A stretch of DNA of 64,000 nucleotides, taken from the NCBI GenBank assembly GCA_037074765.1, contig JBAMDO010000580.1:434001-498000 (forward strand). Reading direction: 5' to 3'. A program made the translations under genes and the position numbers. Positions 13,747 through 27,100 of this stretch are shown piece by piece. This stretch comes from Mansonella perstans. Its lineage: Eukaryota; Nematoda; Chromadorea; Rhabditida; Onchocercidae. Below the pieces are notes generated by a model. It was not told where the DNA came from. It was given only the letters and a program-made list of their open reading frames with translations, and searched no databases. The number at the start of each line of letters is the position of its first letter. Positions within the stretch are counted from its first letter, which is position 1.

Positions 13747-16700
13747 ATTACATCCAGAATTGAAGGTTTGTAATAGGTTGGTACTTTTGCAGTAGATTTG
13801 AAATGGCCAATTTGGTTACTTCGAATTCTCTCATATTACCAAAATTGTTTTTTCTTCGAGGGCAGTTGCATATTCTTGTCGAATTTCCCAGTGTTTCATT
13901 TGGTAATTTTTTTGAACGTTGTGATTTCATGTCTGTTATTCATTGCCTTTTGATTTCTCTTCAATATGTATTCCTTTTCAATTTCTCACTTCATCAATTT
14001 TTATTCCACGCATTCTTCTTTTCTACCTTATTTATTACTATAAAGGGCATAATTATTATATGTCCCAAATGAATCATTTGAATGCCAAGCATCGAATCTC
14101 TCGGATGTGTTGAAGTTCTGTTACAAACATATCCATGAAGACTAACTATTGCTACGTAAGGACGAGGATTTGCAACTTCCCATGCCTTTTTGATCTCATT
14201 CATTATTTAAATCAATAAAATTTAATAATATGATAATGGGCTGGGATTTAGAGATCAAGAGAAAAATGGATAAAATGTGTGTTCCGTACTAATTCAATCC
14301 TTTTATTCTATCATACACCTTCTTCATTGTCTTAAAAAATAAATTCAAATGAATAAGTCACGACAAAATGGTCCGACACTATCAGTTATGCTCTGGATTA
14401 ACAATTGCTTGTATTTTTGAACTGGATTTCAACATTTCCGTTAGCTTATCATCATGTATATCAACCTGACAAACACTGACTGTGTGAAGCATAAAAAATT
14501 CCATAAGATGGTCTACTAAAGCAGTCGAATAGTGTTCGATCTTTTACAGCTTGGGATTCACAAGTAAATACTAATGTTGATCGAGATCATAGTTTCAATT
14601 AAAATAAGTGGTAGGGTCAAGTTCCACCATCCTCATTAATATATGATTTTGTATTATAATCTCTTTTATTTTCATCTTTTTTAATCATAACAGTCACCTT
14701 AATCACTTCTGTTTTCTAGTGTTCTCTATTTTATACACTTTATATGAGGTCAGTGCCTTATCATCATCCTTATTGTTCCTCTCCTTCTCCAAAACCTTAG
14801 TAAAGCTTGTATGTTATCGTTTCTATGGCTAATTTTCACCTGGATCAAAAGCATTTCATACTTAAATTTTTTTATTGTTTATCCATAATCATTATAATGG
14901 ATTTTTGAGTGTAAGAATAAAGGTCAAAAAGTTGGTATTCATTTTGGAAGTAACGAAATGAAAACCGACAATTTAGTTTTATTTTTTAAAAAAAGTTCAT
15001 AGCTGCTCAGAAATTACAATATTAGTGATTACATGAATGTTAGTAAAAAACTGTCAAAACCTGACATTACATTTTAAGAGGCTGCTTATGATATCGACTT
15101 GAATGATAGGAGTGAGAAGTATTAGGTGCAAAGCTGAGAGGATACTGCGATATTAGCATCTCAAAAATCTTTTTGTGTATTTCCTGATTCACGATGCAAT
15201 ATAGTTTTCTTGCCATTCCTTAAGTGCTTATTCAACACTTTGTGAAATGATGCCTCCAATTCTACCGTTTATCTTCTCTTTAATATTTGTCATTGTCCCA
15301 GTATTTTAAAAGTCCATCAAAACAAATCGAAATTTAGAGCTATAAACATAGTTTAGAACTAAAAATAGGCTTCCTCGGAAAGCAATCAATTGGCCTCCTA
15401 TAATGGACAGAACTATTCCGTACTCTTGCCATTAAGATATTTTTGAATGTTTGTTATATATCTACTTGAAATGCTCCAACTCGAAAATTTTACGTTTCAA
15501 AAATTTTAACCCAGAATTAAATCGATTTTTTTCGGAATGATTATTTATTTGTGTTGTGTGTAATAAAAACAACAATAAATGTGATCAGTATGTTTGTTTC
15601 CATCAAATTATGGTACATCAACACATAATTGTCCCATCGTATTCATTTATGTTTACTTGAGTATGCCGTCGCTATACATAAACAACCAATTTGACCCGTT
15701 TTGGAGGATAAAAATAATTTTCCATGCAATGAAGTATAGCAACTCTAAGTCAGCTTAAAATTTAATTTTTCTTTCAAGAAAGTGAAACTTAAAACTTGTT
15801 CGGATGTTATCGTTCATTCAGAATCTTCAGTTCATCGGTGCTTGAAAACTAAAAATTTCAATCTCAATATTTTTCAACATATAAAAATGTGCTAAAACTT
15901 AAAGTCTCGGATCTATAAAAAGTAAACCAGTTCAAACACTGCTTTTCGTTAAGTTCGTATTTGTCTATAATATACCTCTCTTTTTTGAAAACTGGATTTC
16001 CAAGATGAATCAAAGTGTTTTTCACATTCATCATAATGTATTCTTTTTTGCCTTATCATTCTCTATTTATACCGAAATCTTAAAAAAAAAAAAAAAAAAC
16101 ATGCTTTTCACTAAATAATAAATGAAGTACCAGTTTCTAGTAAGAGTGTCAAATATTCTGGACAATTCGTGTTGAATTGCTAATAATTCGCCATGTGTCG
16201 AAAGGATACAATCCATTAAAAGCAATCAGAATTTCATGAAAAAAATATTTTTAGAAACGCGTGCTCCCTTTAATAATTTTGTAGGAATTTGATTTTTTTT
16301 TCATATAACTTGATCCTGTTTTCATGCACTTTACCCCAGCCATTTTCTAATATACTTTACCCCATATATTGATTTGCTTTTGAGCAAATAAAAGTTTTTC
16401 GACTGATGATGAAGTCGCTAGTTTTATTGATAGTATATCTTTACTCAACTTATCTTACTGATATTGTTAATCGTTCGGCCAACATCTTCACCATTAAAAA
16501 TTCACCACTGATAATAATCTGTTTCGGCGATCGATACTTTAAATGTTCAAACTCATACATAGAAAGACTGTCAGCATCAAAGTTTGTTGGGAAACAACAG
16601 ATTTAATAAATAGAATGCAAATAAAAATTTTCAACCGAGAAAATGAATTTCGAAATAAATCTTTGTTATTTAGAGAGAATTCCTCTATGGAAATGCAAGA

Positions 16701-18113
16701 AGCATTATATCTACTTGACAGGCGAAGCAGCATGCAATCCTAGTAAATCAGCTTCAAACCAGCGTCGTTTCAAGTTTACCATAAGCAGTTTCCGCTGTAA
16801 CCGCTCTACAAAACAGCACACAACAGCAATAACCCGTAATTCAAATTGTAATTTTTTAAGAAAACTCGACTTAACATGATTCGTGCGATAAAAGTTTTCC
16901 AACAAAAAAAAGCTGTGATAGGACAACATTACCATGCAGGAATAGGCAAAAAACATGAATTCTAACCAACTAAAAGCCTTTTTTAATCGAACTTCAAAGT
17001 TCAAAATAAATTTGACACAGTTGCATTACTACTGTTATTTTCATGAGCATTACACCACAAGTTTGACAGCATTTTTGAAAAAACAAAGAGAATTTTTAGG
17101 AACAGAAACAAAAAAAATCGAAATAACAAAATCTGCAATGCCTGAAAAAAGGATTTAAAAAATTATTGAAAGTGGAAGAAGCTGTGCCAATTTTCATGAA
17201 CGCCGATAAAGGAAAAAAAAAAGGGGCGAAATGAAATTTCTTCATTAAACAGTGACTGATACTCGAATTACAAAAAGTAAAGTATCGCAAATACAACAAA
17301 TTTTGAATTACATAACTTGAATTATTTATAAATTATTCAAAATAACTTTAAGCCTCTTGAAAAATCAAAAAAGATAAGAAATTGTGAGATAATTATTCAC
17401 AAGTAAAAAATAAGCTTCGGGACCATGTCATGTAAAGTAACAAGTGTGAAAAATAATGAGATCAAATTTTCGAAACAAAAACAAAAAGTAGAGATTCTGG
17501 GTGAAAACAACCAAATACATCAAGATGCTCATAAAAATGGACAAGAAATAAAGTACAAGTAATGAAGTAGAGATCACCTTCAACTAAAACTCCTGAAATG
17601 AAAAAAGAAATTACATAATAAAAATTACTGACAGTTATGATTAGTGAACTGATAAATTAAACGATGCAAAAAATCGGCTCTTAAAAGCATAAACTGATGC
17701 CGTTTAAAAAAAAAAAAACATTTGCTAGCTTAAATAAGAACCCAGAGAGGGTTAGACAGCAAAATATTAGAAAACTCGCCATGCTTTCAACTTTTTCTCA
17801 ACTTTGAGCTAACTAAATTATGTGATATGAAAAGGACACCTTATTCTCGTAATCAACTTCTTTGTGAAGTAATTAAGAATAAATATAAGAAAGATCATAT
17901 GATCGAAAATTTTCTTCTCGCCGTTAATTAAACTGGCAGTAGTAAAATGTTGTATGTATAAGATAAATGTTGTAAATTACTACCAGAAAATTTTCAACAA
18001 CTGCTAAGCATAAATTAAGGAACTGGATGCAAAAAATTTTGTTCCTGAAATCACTTCCTTCCAGTCCATTAACAATCCTTAGAATAGAAATTCTGCGCCT
18101 GAAATCAAATAAA
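13747..18113. other. Intergenic stretch, no gene recognised
   Basis: Contains the likely 3' UTR of the CXXC gene and AT-rich DNA with short unrelated open frames on both strands. None has a family motif or phase-compatible splice partners. Confidence 0.5.
14214..14219 (+). terminator. Candidate polyadenylation signal of the CXXC gene
   Basis: AATAAA about 470 bases after the stop codon. It is the first clear match seen; no transcript evidence. Confidence 0.35.
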
Positions 18114-21100
18114 TTACAGCTGCTTGGCAGCATTGAGTTTCTGAATCCGTTCAATCGCTTTATCAAGAGAACTGTTCTTGGTAACAGTGCTTCTAGTCAA
18201 ATTGCTATTGTTGCTTGATGATACCATTGTTGGTGACCAATGATACGATCTCGATTCCAGTTTCATCAATTCCGCAAGATCCTGTAATTGCAGATGTTTT
18301 AAATAAAGTCTGCATCAGCATGGTAGACCAAACTCCCAAAATGAAAACCCCAGAGAAATTTTACTTTCGAACCTCTAAAATTACTATATCAAGTATTCTT
18401 AGAGTTTCATACTTTCTCAAAAAAATGCATGATATTGGTGACATAATTTTCAAATACCACATATCTTTTGGAAATCATACAATATTTTCAGCGGTTTTCT
18501 TAGGTAATATTAAGTTGCAAAATTTTAATATGAAAAGTTTCATTCTTTGACATAGCTTTACCAACTATTTCACTTTTCACGCTTATAAGGTATAAGGCTA
18601 TCACATCGGTAATATAAAGTACAACTGTAGTGATTGAATCACTGAAATAATGTAATGGGGATTATATTTGCTCGTTATCTATACCAAAATTTACAGTAAA
18701 AGACAAAAAACAATAAAATAATGAGATCAAATAACTGAAAAATTATAGTATCATATAATGAAGTAAGAAACAGAAATAGATTAACCTGCTTCCACCGGTC
18801 ATTATTATTTTTCCCAGTTGTTGAATTTCTTTTCTGACCGTTATCCCCATTTGGAAGATTTTCAGCTCTCAAACTTGCCTGTAAATTAATTTCGGAAATT
18901 TTGAGATAGAGAGAAATGCAAATACAGATATAGATTTATAACTTTCAATTAATTTTAAAACAATTCCATGCAAACCTTTTGTCGAGTTCGATAGTTATGA
19001 AACCAATTGCTTACAGTCCTTGCACTCAAAGAAAGAGTCTGCGAGAGTTGTTCAATCGTTCGTTGATTTGGATGCTGATCACGTTCGAAAACATGCTTCA
19101 GTGCTTCTTTCTGCTGATCCGTAATAACCGTTCTCTATAATAAAACAAAAGGAATTTCATTCTAAACTTGGTAGTAAATAAAGTTTTACAAATTTAGAAA
19201 CCTATATCATTAACATAGTTAATGAAAGGTCAATGTAAGTGAACAATGTTATGAAATTTAATCAGTCAATGTTAGTAAACAATGTTTTGAAATTTAATCA
19301 GTCAATCTCCACATTAAGATCATCTTGATCACTAATAAAATTCAAGCAGTCGAAAATGAAAATTAAAAACCTGTGCTTTTTTTGGTAGCTCGCCAGCAAC
19401 AGTTGAGTTCAAAGCTGCTTTTCTTTTCTGCGGTGACAGAGTTTTTGTCAAAGCACTTGTGCAAGCCAACGTATCTACCATACTTGAAAGGGTTGCTGTA
19501 AGGGATGGAGAAAGCAGACCAGTGGAAGTAGAGGTTTCCTGCATTCTTCTATTCCCATCCAATTCACCGAGCCATTCGTTCATCTTTAGATATAAATCGC
19601 GAGCACGTGGAGACAATTGTTCCCAAGTTTTCGGTTTGGCCAGAAGCTCTGACACACCCCCTGGACTTACTCCTAGTACTACGTCACCAAATGTCTGTAA
19701 AGGAATACGAATTAAATAATATTAAAAGCAGAAGCAACATTTTTAATCCAAAATGATGTAACTAAGATAGGTGTTTCTGCAAGACACAAGATGAAATGAT
19801 GAAACAGTCGCATGATTTCTATAATATTATATCGCATTCTGGTATCTTTTAATTTGATACGCTTAGATGGCGAAATGAAAAGTTTAGAAAAACATTAAAT
19901 TAAAGAATTGAAGAAAGCGGAGATAAAGACAAAACAACAAGAAACAAAATAAACAAAAGAAAAAGTTTCCACTCAAACAGCAATCTGAATCGATGATGTG
20001 GCAAGTCAGCCGAAATCAAAGATAATCTTACAATATTTGCATGAAGAAAGAAAACAGACTTTCTGAGAAATTCCACTGCTTTGCAATCGATCCTTGACTT
20101 GCCGCGCAATCTCACTCGTATCAGCCAACAACAGTTCTTTTTTTATATTTCGCATTATTTTTTTGTTACCATCATCCATGACAGACATTTTCTTGTTTTC
20201 CCGCGCTTTTTCAGTACGACATCTTACGGTCTAATGAGAAACAAAAGTCATCAAGGATATAAATTTTCAGCTATTTTAAGACTCAATTCACAGTCTGTTC
20301 ACTGTTAGGATAAATCGCATTTCACTAAAAAATATTTGCCAACCTAAATTATAGACAGGAATTGTATAAAAACCCAAATCATGCAAATTTTTTAACCAGA
20401 TAATTTGTTTGAATCGTGAAAGAACTCCGACAGCTCAAAAATATTTTGAAGTGTTCATGTAAGCTTTAGGACATGCGATTTCGTCCGTAAGTCTGATCGC
20501 TGATTTATTTATATAGAGTCAAAATTAACCTCGTGATCAATTTCGCCAGTTAAAGGAAAATTCCGCAGGCTTAGTAATCCGCTAATTGAATTTTGTTTCG
20601 TACCATTGTTTGTTTCATTCTTGGGCGGTACTTCCAAAAGCTGAACTGTACCAAAGTTTCCATTTAACTCTGTAAAAAATATTTCTAAACTTTACAAACT
20701 CTTTAAAACTGATTGAAACATGCTGAAACAGTTTTTTATGCGACCCAGCATTTACAAAACATTGTATCATTTTAGTCTATTAAAAATAACAACAATGAAG
20801 AAAGCACAATACCTGCTTCAGATTTGCAAACCAAAGATTGAGCTTCATTTAAGAAAAGCTGCATACGTACAAATGGTTCTCGTCCTTTCTGCGTCAGCAG
20901 AGCCCATGGTTTAGGCCTTGCTAAAAGATCCGAAACAGATCCCTGCGAAAGACCAAGCACCTGTTCACCAAACTGACGTTGAGATATCGAATTTAAGCAA
21001 AGGAAATCTTTGATCTGTAAATGAAAACACTATTTACGTGCAATAATTTTGAAAAGTTTTACTCGATGCATTAAAGTTGAAGCAATCAAGCAACGCTGGA

Positions 21101-24100
21101 AAATTACTTGTCTTACGATATCTTCAGTATCCAATACTGGATAACGTTCAAGCTCCTCCTGCGTTATGGATGTCATTCCACTACGACATTTCAAAGCAAA
21201 CAAAGCCTGAGCAGAATTTACAGGATAATTTGATTGTGGCGGTGAACTAGTATCTCTTATTGATCCGCAACGAGATGACGATGATGATAACGAAGACGAT
21301 TTATTCGATGTTTCCACTGTTGCAAACTATGAAAAATAATAATAAAGACATGCTGAATGATAATCTATATGGACCTTTTCAACTATAACTGAAATGTTAT
21401 ACTGAATTGTTCATTGAAAATCGCCTGAAATAATTTGGCCACAGCAAGAGGATGCTTCTCTAATTTTTATTAGTGCTCCTTTCAGTGCTCTTTCATTATA
21501 GAAGTTCAGTGCAATTGAAAAAAATTGAGCACAAAATAATATAATTTACCTTTTCATCTTTGCTTCTCACATTTAAAGGTCGTGAACCAATAGCCTGTTC
21601 CAAATGAGACTCCTGAAATCCAGAAACTTCTATTCCCATAAATGATGTAGAATTGAAACATGAACTGTAATAGTAATCTGTCATCAAACTATAGATAACT
21701 GATGAACTTGATTATCGAAATTGAAAATCCAGCAATAAAATTAGCAAAACGTACTTGCTCTCTTAACAATGCCAATTCGCGTTTGTATATTTTCATAATT
21801 TTTTCTTTCGGTATGTCATCATGTCGCCAGCGACTTGTACGCTGCACAACTGAATTAGCGTTACCACTACTAGCTACAGCTGACAATCTGTCACGCTGTT
21901 TCAACTACAAAGTGCAAATATTGACCGGTTAACTTTATCTTTATTTGATTTAACTTCATTAGATTTCGTTATTTCAAAATTCTAAACTGATAAGCAATAA
22001 AATTCCAGCCAAATAAAAGATGCGACTGAACTTACATCGCCTGAAGTAGATCTTGAGGACTGTTTTTGCACAAATAAATCTAAAGCATCATCGGTATTAT
22101 ATCTAGATACAGTAGATAACGAAACCGTCTGCTGATCCCATAAAATTTCACGAGATGGTACTTCAATCTCGATTAATCCTGATATGAGAAAAAACAGTTC
22201 ATAAATCGAAAAATTTTAAAATGATAAAACAAAAGCCTATAATATTGTAAATTCTTAATATAAGGACAAATGAACGAGAAAAATCCTAACCTATAGGCTG
22301 AGTTCGACGGGGTGAAATATTACACAATAATTCAATAGCTTTAGGATCTGAAACCCAACCATACATGCGTCGAAATGCTTCTCGTCCTTTATCGGTGAGT
22401 TTATTCCAATGCCTTGGTTTTGATAATAATTCACTGAGTGAGCCTTGTGACTACAAAAAAAAAAAAAAAAGATTTGTGATGAATTGAGAGAGAAATACTC
22501 ATCGCATTTGATCTCATTTGAGAAGTAACAAATCTTCAAAAAAATTAAAATCAGTAGCTGTATTTCAACTATATACAAATTCAGTAATGCGATAAATATT
22601 CTCGTATAGCTTTACAACCATGGCAAGCTCAACACGAAAAACTTGACTAGAAATTAATTCAATGAAATGAAAACGGAAAACAGAAATCAGATAATCAAAT
22701 ACCTTGACTACCTGGTTCATGACGTACTTTGCGAATAACCGTTGTCCAATATTGTGCGTGACCATCAAATGCTTGCACTGCTTCGCAATTTCCGTCGTAT
22801 TCAAAGCCTTTGCGCCTAATTCGTGGATATTTCTGGTAACTATGTCCTAAAAACATTCATTCATTCAAAAAAATAAATGATACTCTAATCTTACCATTAA
22901 TGCGAGCTTATTGGTTCAATTCATCCAATACACAACTGCAGAGGTCGTCACAGAAAATTTTTTTCTTTCCAGAAAAAATTAAATTAATTGCATTTATTCC
23001 ATATTTTTACTAATCAAAAACTGCATACCACATTAACTGACCAAATCATAAGGCACTGATTCCGCAAATATGATCCAATATTTGCATGTTGTATCGTGGT
23101 AATTTCAATACATAATTCAGTTATCAACTGGAATCTATACCTATCAATCGTAACCTCTACTAAAGACATAAAATATTGATCAGAACTACAGAGAATGGAA
23201 AAATCAAACCTGCAGTTCATTATAAGTCCTGAGTTCAGCAGGTGTCCGAGGTAATTCGTGTAAATTAGACGTATTCGCTGAGTAGTAATTATCTAGTTTT
23301 GGAGTATCATTCGATGAACTGGCAGAGTACTAAAAAAATTTTTTAATACAAATTGCAATAAGTCATCTGTTACTTCTAAAGGTCATTATTTATTGATTAT
23401 GCATCTCTTTCAACCGAATGAAGTACTATCTCCAAATGGTTTATAATTATCATAAAGGATAAAAGTGGTGTATACCATAAACAAATTAAGAAGATTCGTG
23501 GCACGATGTGGATCACTTTCCAAGTCCAAATCACCATTGATTTCTACCGATTTTTGCCCGCTCTTAAAAGAATAATCATTGTTCGGTAGATTATTTATTT
23601 TAAACTAAATTAAAAGTACACAGAGTATTTATTACGTTTTCACCATGTGAAGCGACCATCTCTTACGCAAATTTTTTTAGAGGATCTGCTCATCAGAATG
23701 TGAATCGAAATAATTCAAGAAAATAATTCAGGAAATAATTCAAGTCATACTCTATTTGAAAACAAATTGGCGAGTGTACTGCTATTGAAGTTGGTATCAG
23801 CTAATCCAAAAACATCCGATAACTCATTCCCATCCATCGCTTGTTCCTCTAAAATACCGTGATTGTCAACTACAAAGATAAAGTGCATTCCTTGCACCCT
23901 CATTCAAAACAAAAAACGGAAAAATGCAGCAAAATTTTGAAAAAACTGCATATAGAATAAAGACTTAGTGCTGAGAAGTCAAAGAGCAGTTAAGCGCACT
24001 AGTCTTCAGCAACTTTTTAAGATATCAAATCTTGATTTTTAATAATTCATAAAATTACATCTGGGACGATGTGATCTTCCGGATTTTTATACAGACATGT

Positions 24101-27100
24101 AAATAAGCCGCATCTTTTCTGAAGATAATTTTTTTGGATCGTAAAATTTCTCATCACTATTCTATGAACATATTACATATTACAAACACGCAACAATGAA
24201 TCTAAATATGCAATCTAAAAACATTTAAATCTAATTAAGATCATTTGGAGTACTATTTCCTTATGAAATTTTCAAATACTTGCCATTAATTTTTCCACTT
24301 CCCCACATTGCTGTTTTTATTTTCCGTCTATTTCAAAATAACCTCATTCTTGGATCTTCATTAAATATTTGTAAATTAATATATTGCTACTGCCTTCTAT
24401 GTATTTGGTGATCCAACACTCATGACCCAGCACTCAATAGGCGAGATCAAAATTTGCGTCCACTTGTTATTCTACTAATTCAATCATTCCTTACTTCACA
24501 ATACATAATATATATATATATTCAATTCCAAAATCATAAGAAGAAAACCTTCAAGCTTTTGATTTCGCATTCGCAAATCCACGTTTTCGTCGTGCAAGTT
24601 GCGATTTTTCCCAACAAGCAATTCATCGAGTGCCTTCGAACGACCACTTAACTGCACTTCGGCTGTTGCTGTCGCAGTAGCAATAACGCCGTTACTCACC
24701 GAACCTGCTCCATCAGAAGCTTCTTCTTCAAGCTCAATACTATGTAGAATCCTAAAAAAGGTAACGCAATCTAATGAAATTTTTTAATAAAAATGTTTAA
24801 ACTTAAATTATTCCAGTGGCTAAATTTCTTCGTAGTGCTTCGCATTATGTCTTCTTTATAATTTATATATCATGCTCATACGTTATATCCACTTTTCAAT
24901 TCTAGCGTTTATTTTTGTGAATGAACTGCTTTTTCATTTTTGAGCTCCAGATTTAACTATTTGCAAACCTCATATCCTTCTTATTATCTTCATAATCAGA
25001 CTGAGCCCCCAGTTGGGCTCGCAACTGCGCTACGATCTCCATATGACGCTCTAATTCTTGAGTTAAATCATCAATACGTTTTTTCGATTCTGTTTTTAAA
25101 TGAATAAGTTTGGAGTTCAATTTCTTGTTTTCTTCCAACAATTTATGAATCTGCAAAATATCTCTTTAGCAAGATATCCAAATGGAAACTGTACACATAT
25201 TTTAAATAAAAACAGAATTTACGGTTAACCTGGTTATCTTTCGAATAAATCACAGAAGTGCCTCCAAGTGCACCATCATTTAGAATTAAACTAGCACGGC
25301 TTATACGGTCCAATTCACCTTGCAAGCGCTGCACTTTCTTTTCTGCTTCTATCTGAAAAATCAACAGATTATTTAAAACAACAAACATATTTAAAAAAGC
25401 AACGAAGATCTCATGATTAGTAGAAAAAAGTGCACTTTTTTCTCTTGTTGCATTTGATATAATAAATGAAGGATGGCTTCATCCGTAATAAAAAATCAAA
25501 AAGACCGTTCATATTATGTTTATGTCATACTAACAGCTCTCTGTAAAGCGTTTTCGAGATCATTTGTGACAATTTCCAATTTCTCGTCATTCACAGCCTC
25601 TTTCTTTACCATTTGTAATTTCGTCTCTTCAAGCATCCGATTGGTTTCTTTGTTCTTCATCTAAAAATGATGGAACTCTTTATATTACAAACTGAGTAGT
25701 CATACATAGAGTAATCTTTATATTATAAATTGCGTATTCATATACAGAGATAATCATAGCATACTAATGAAGGAAAGATCGCAAAAGTTTCTGCGATGAT
25801 CATGACATGGATCACTTTCAATCACAACATAGTATGAATTTTCAAGAGAAAAATTAAAATTTATAAAATGTTCTAGAAAATACAAGGATATTCGCAATAT
25901 TTGACGAAAACAAACCGTTAAATTTGCAACAGCATCCGAGAGAGCTTTATTTTCAGCAGTGACCTGCTCCTGTTTTTCAGTAACTTCTCTTTCAAATGCT
26001 TCCAATTCAACACGCAATTCTTTTCCTCTATCGTTTATTGCAGCCTACATTAATGTATTTTTATATTATGCTTCAATTAACCTTATTTTGTATCAAATAT
26101 GAAACAGTACTCTTTTAGTTAAACACAGTAAGACGGGTAGATCAGTCAGGATGAGCATAACAGCAAAGGTAAGTATAATAAAGTGGTATCACTGAAGTTG
26201 GGTACAAATTCGTTTCACAATGTCAACCAGCTACTGCGATAAAAATCAATCAGTAAGCTAACCTGGATATTATTATTGACTTTAGCTTCCATTTCATTTG
26301 TCGAATGGTGAGATCTGAAGAAAGGATTTGATTCGAACTTAAACTTACACTTCTGAGAAATCAAAATAGTCATAGAATGCTATCCAGTGCTCGTGCAAAA
26401 TCTTGACCAGAAGTTAGTTTCCTCGCTCGATCTGTCAAAGCTCATTTGTTTTAGGACACGATCAGAAACTAACCAAGAGTTTTTCCTATAGCTATTGCAA
26501 AGGACAAATTTTGCCGACAAAAATTTGAAATGATTTTGGATTTCTCTACAGTTATTTAACTATTTCAGTGAAAATTTTAAACATCAACATTGTTATCGGT
26601 ATTGTAAACTTGTTAACTTATGCAAAATATTGGAATTAATATTCCTAATGCATGGCTTCCTATTAAAAAATTAATTGCTTGAAAAGTATTTGTTCTTTCG
26701 CTTAAAAGTAATTATTTCCTCAATACATTCCATCTTTTTCGCTCAAAATCAATTGAGCATATTTACTATCATAAGTTTTATTGAACGAAAATTAACTTTT
26801 AAATGTTTAAAAATATTTAAAATATATAATAACAAATTTAATTAATAATACATTACCTTAATTTCACAAATGACCATATTCTTCACGTAATTTGATTTAG
26901 TTTGTTTAGTTAAATTCTTAATTTGTTCATCAATAGGCTATAAGATTTCCTTTAACAATTGTTGAAAATTGTTCCAAATATGAATGAAGAATCTGTAAAA
27001 AAAAAAAAAAAAAAAGTACAAATTTTTATTATTTAATTTAAAAAATTCAAAAAAAAAAAAAAAAAAATGGAATAGAATAAAAAAGTAGGATTAAAAGTAT

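Noticed and set aside
16406..17299. Cluster of overlapping 60-100 codon frames on both strands
   Set aside because: No frame has a motif, and both strands are equally open, as expected of low-GC non-coding DNA.
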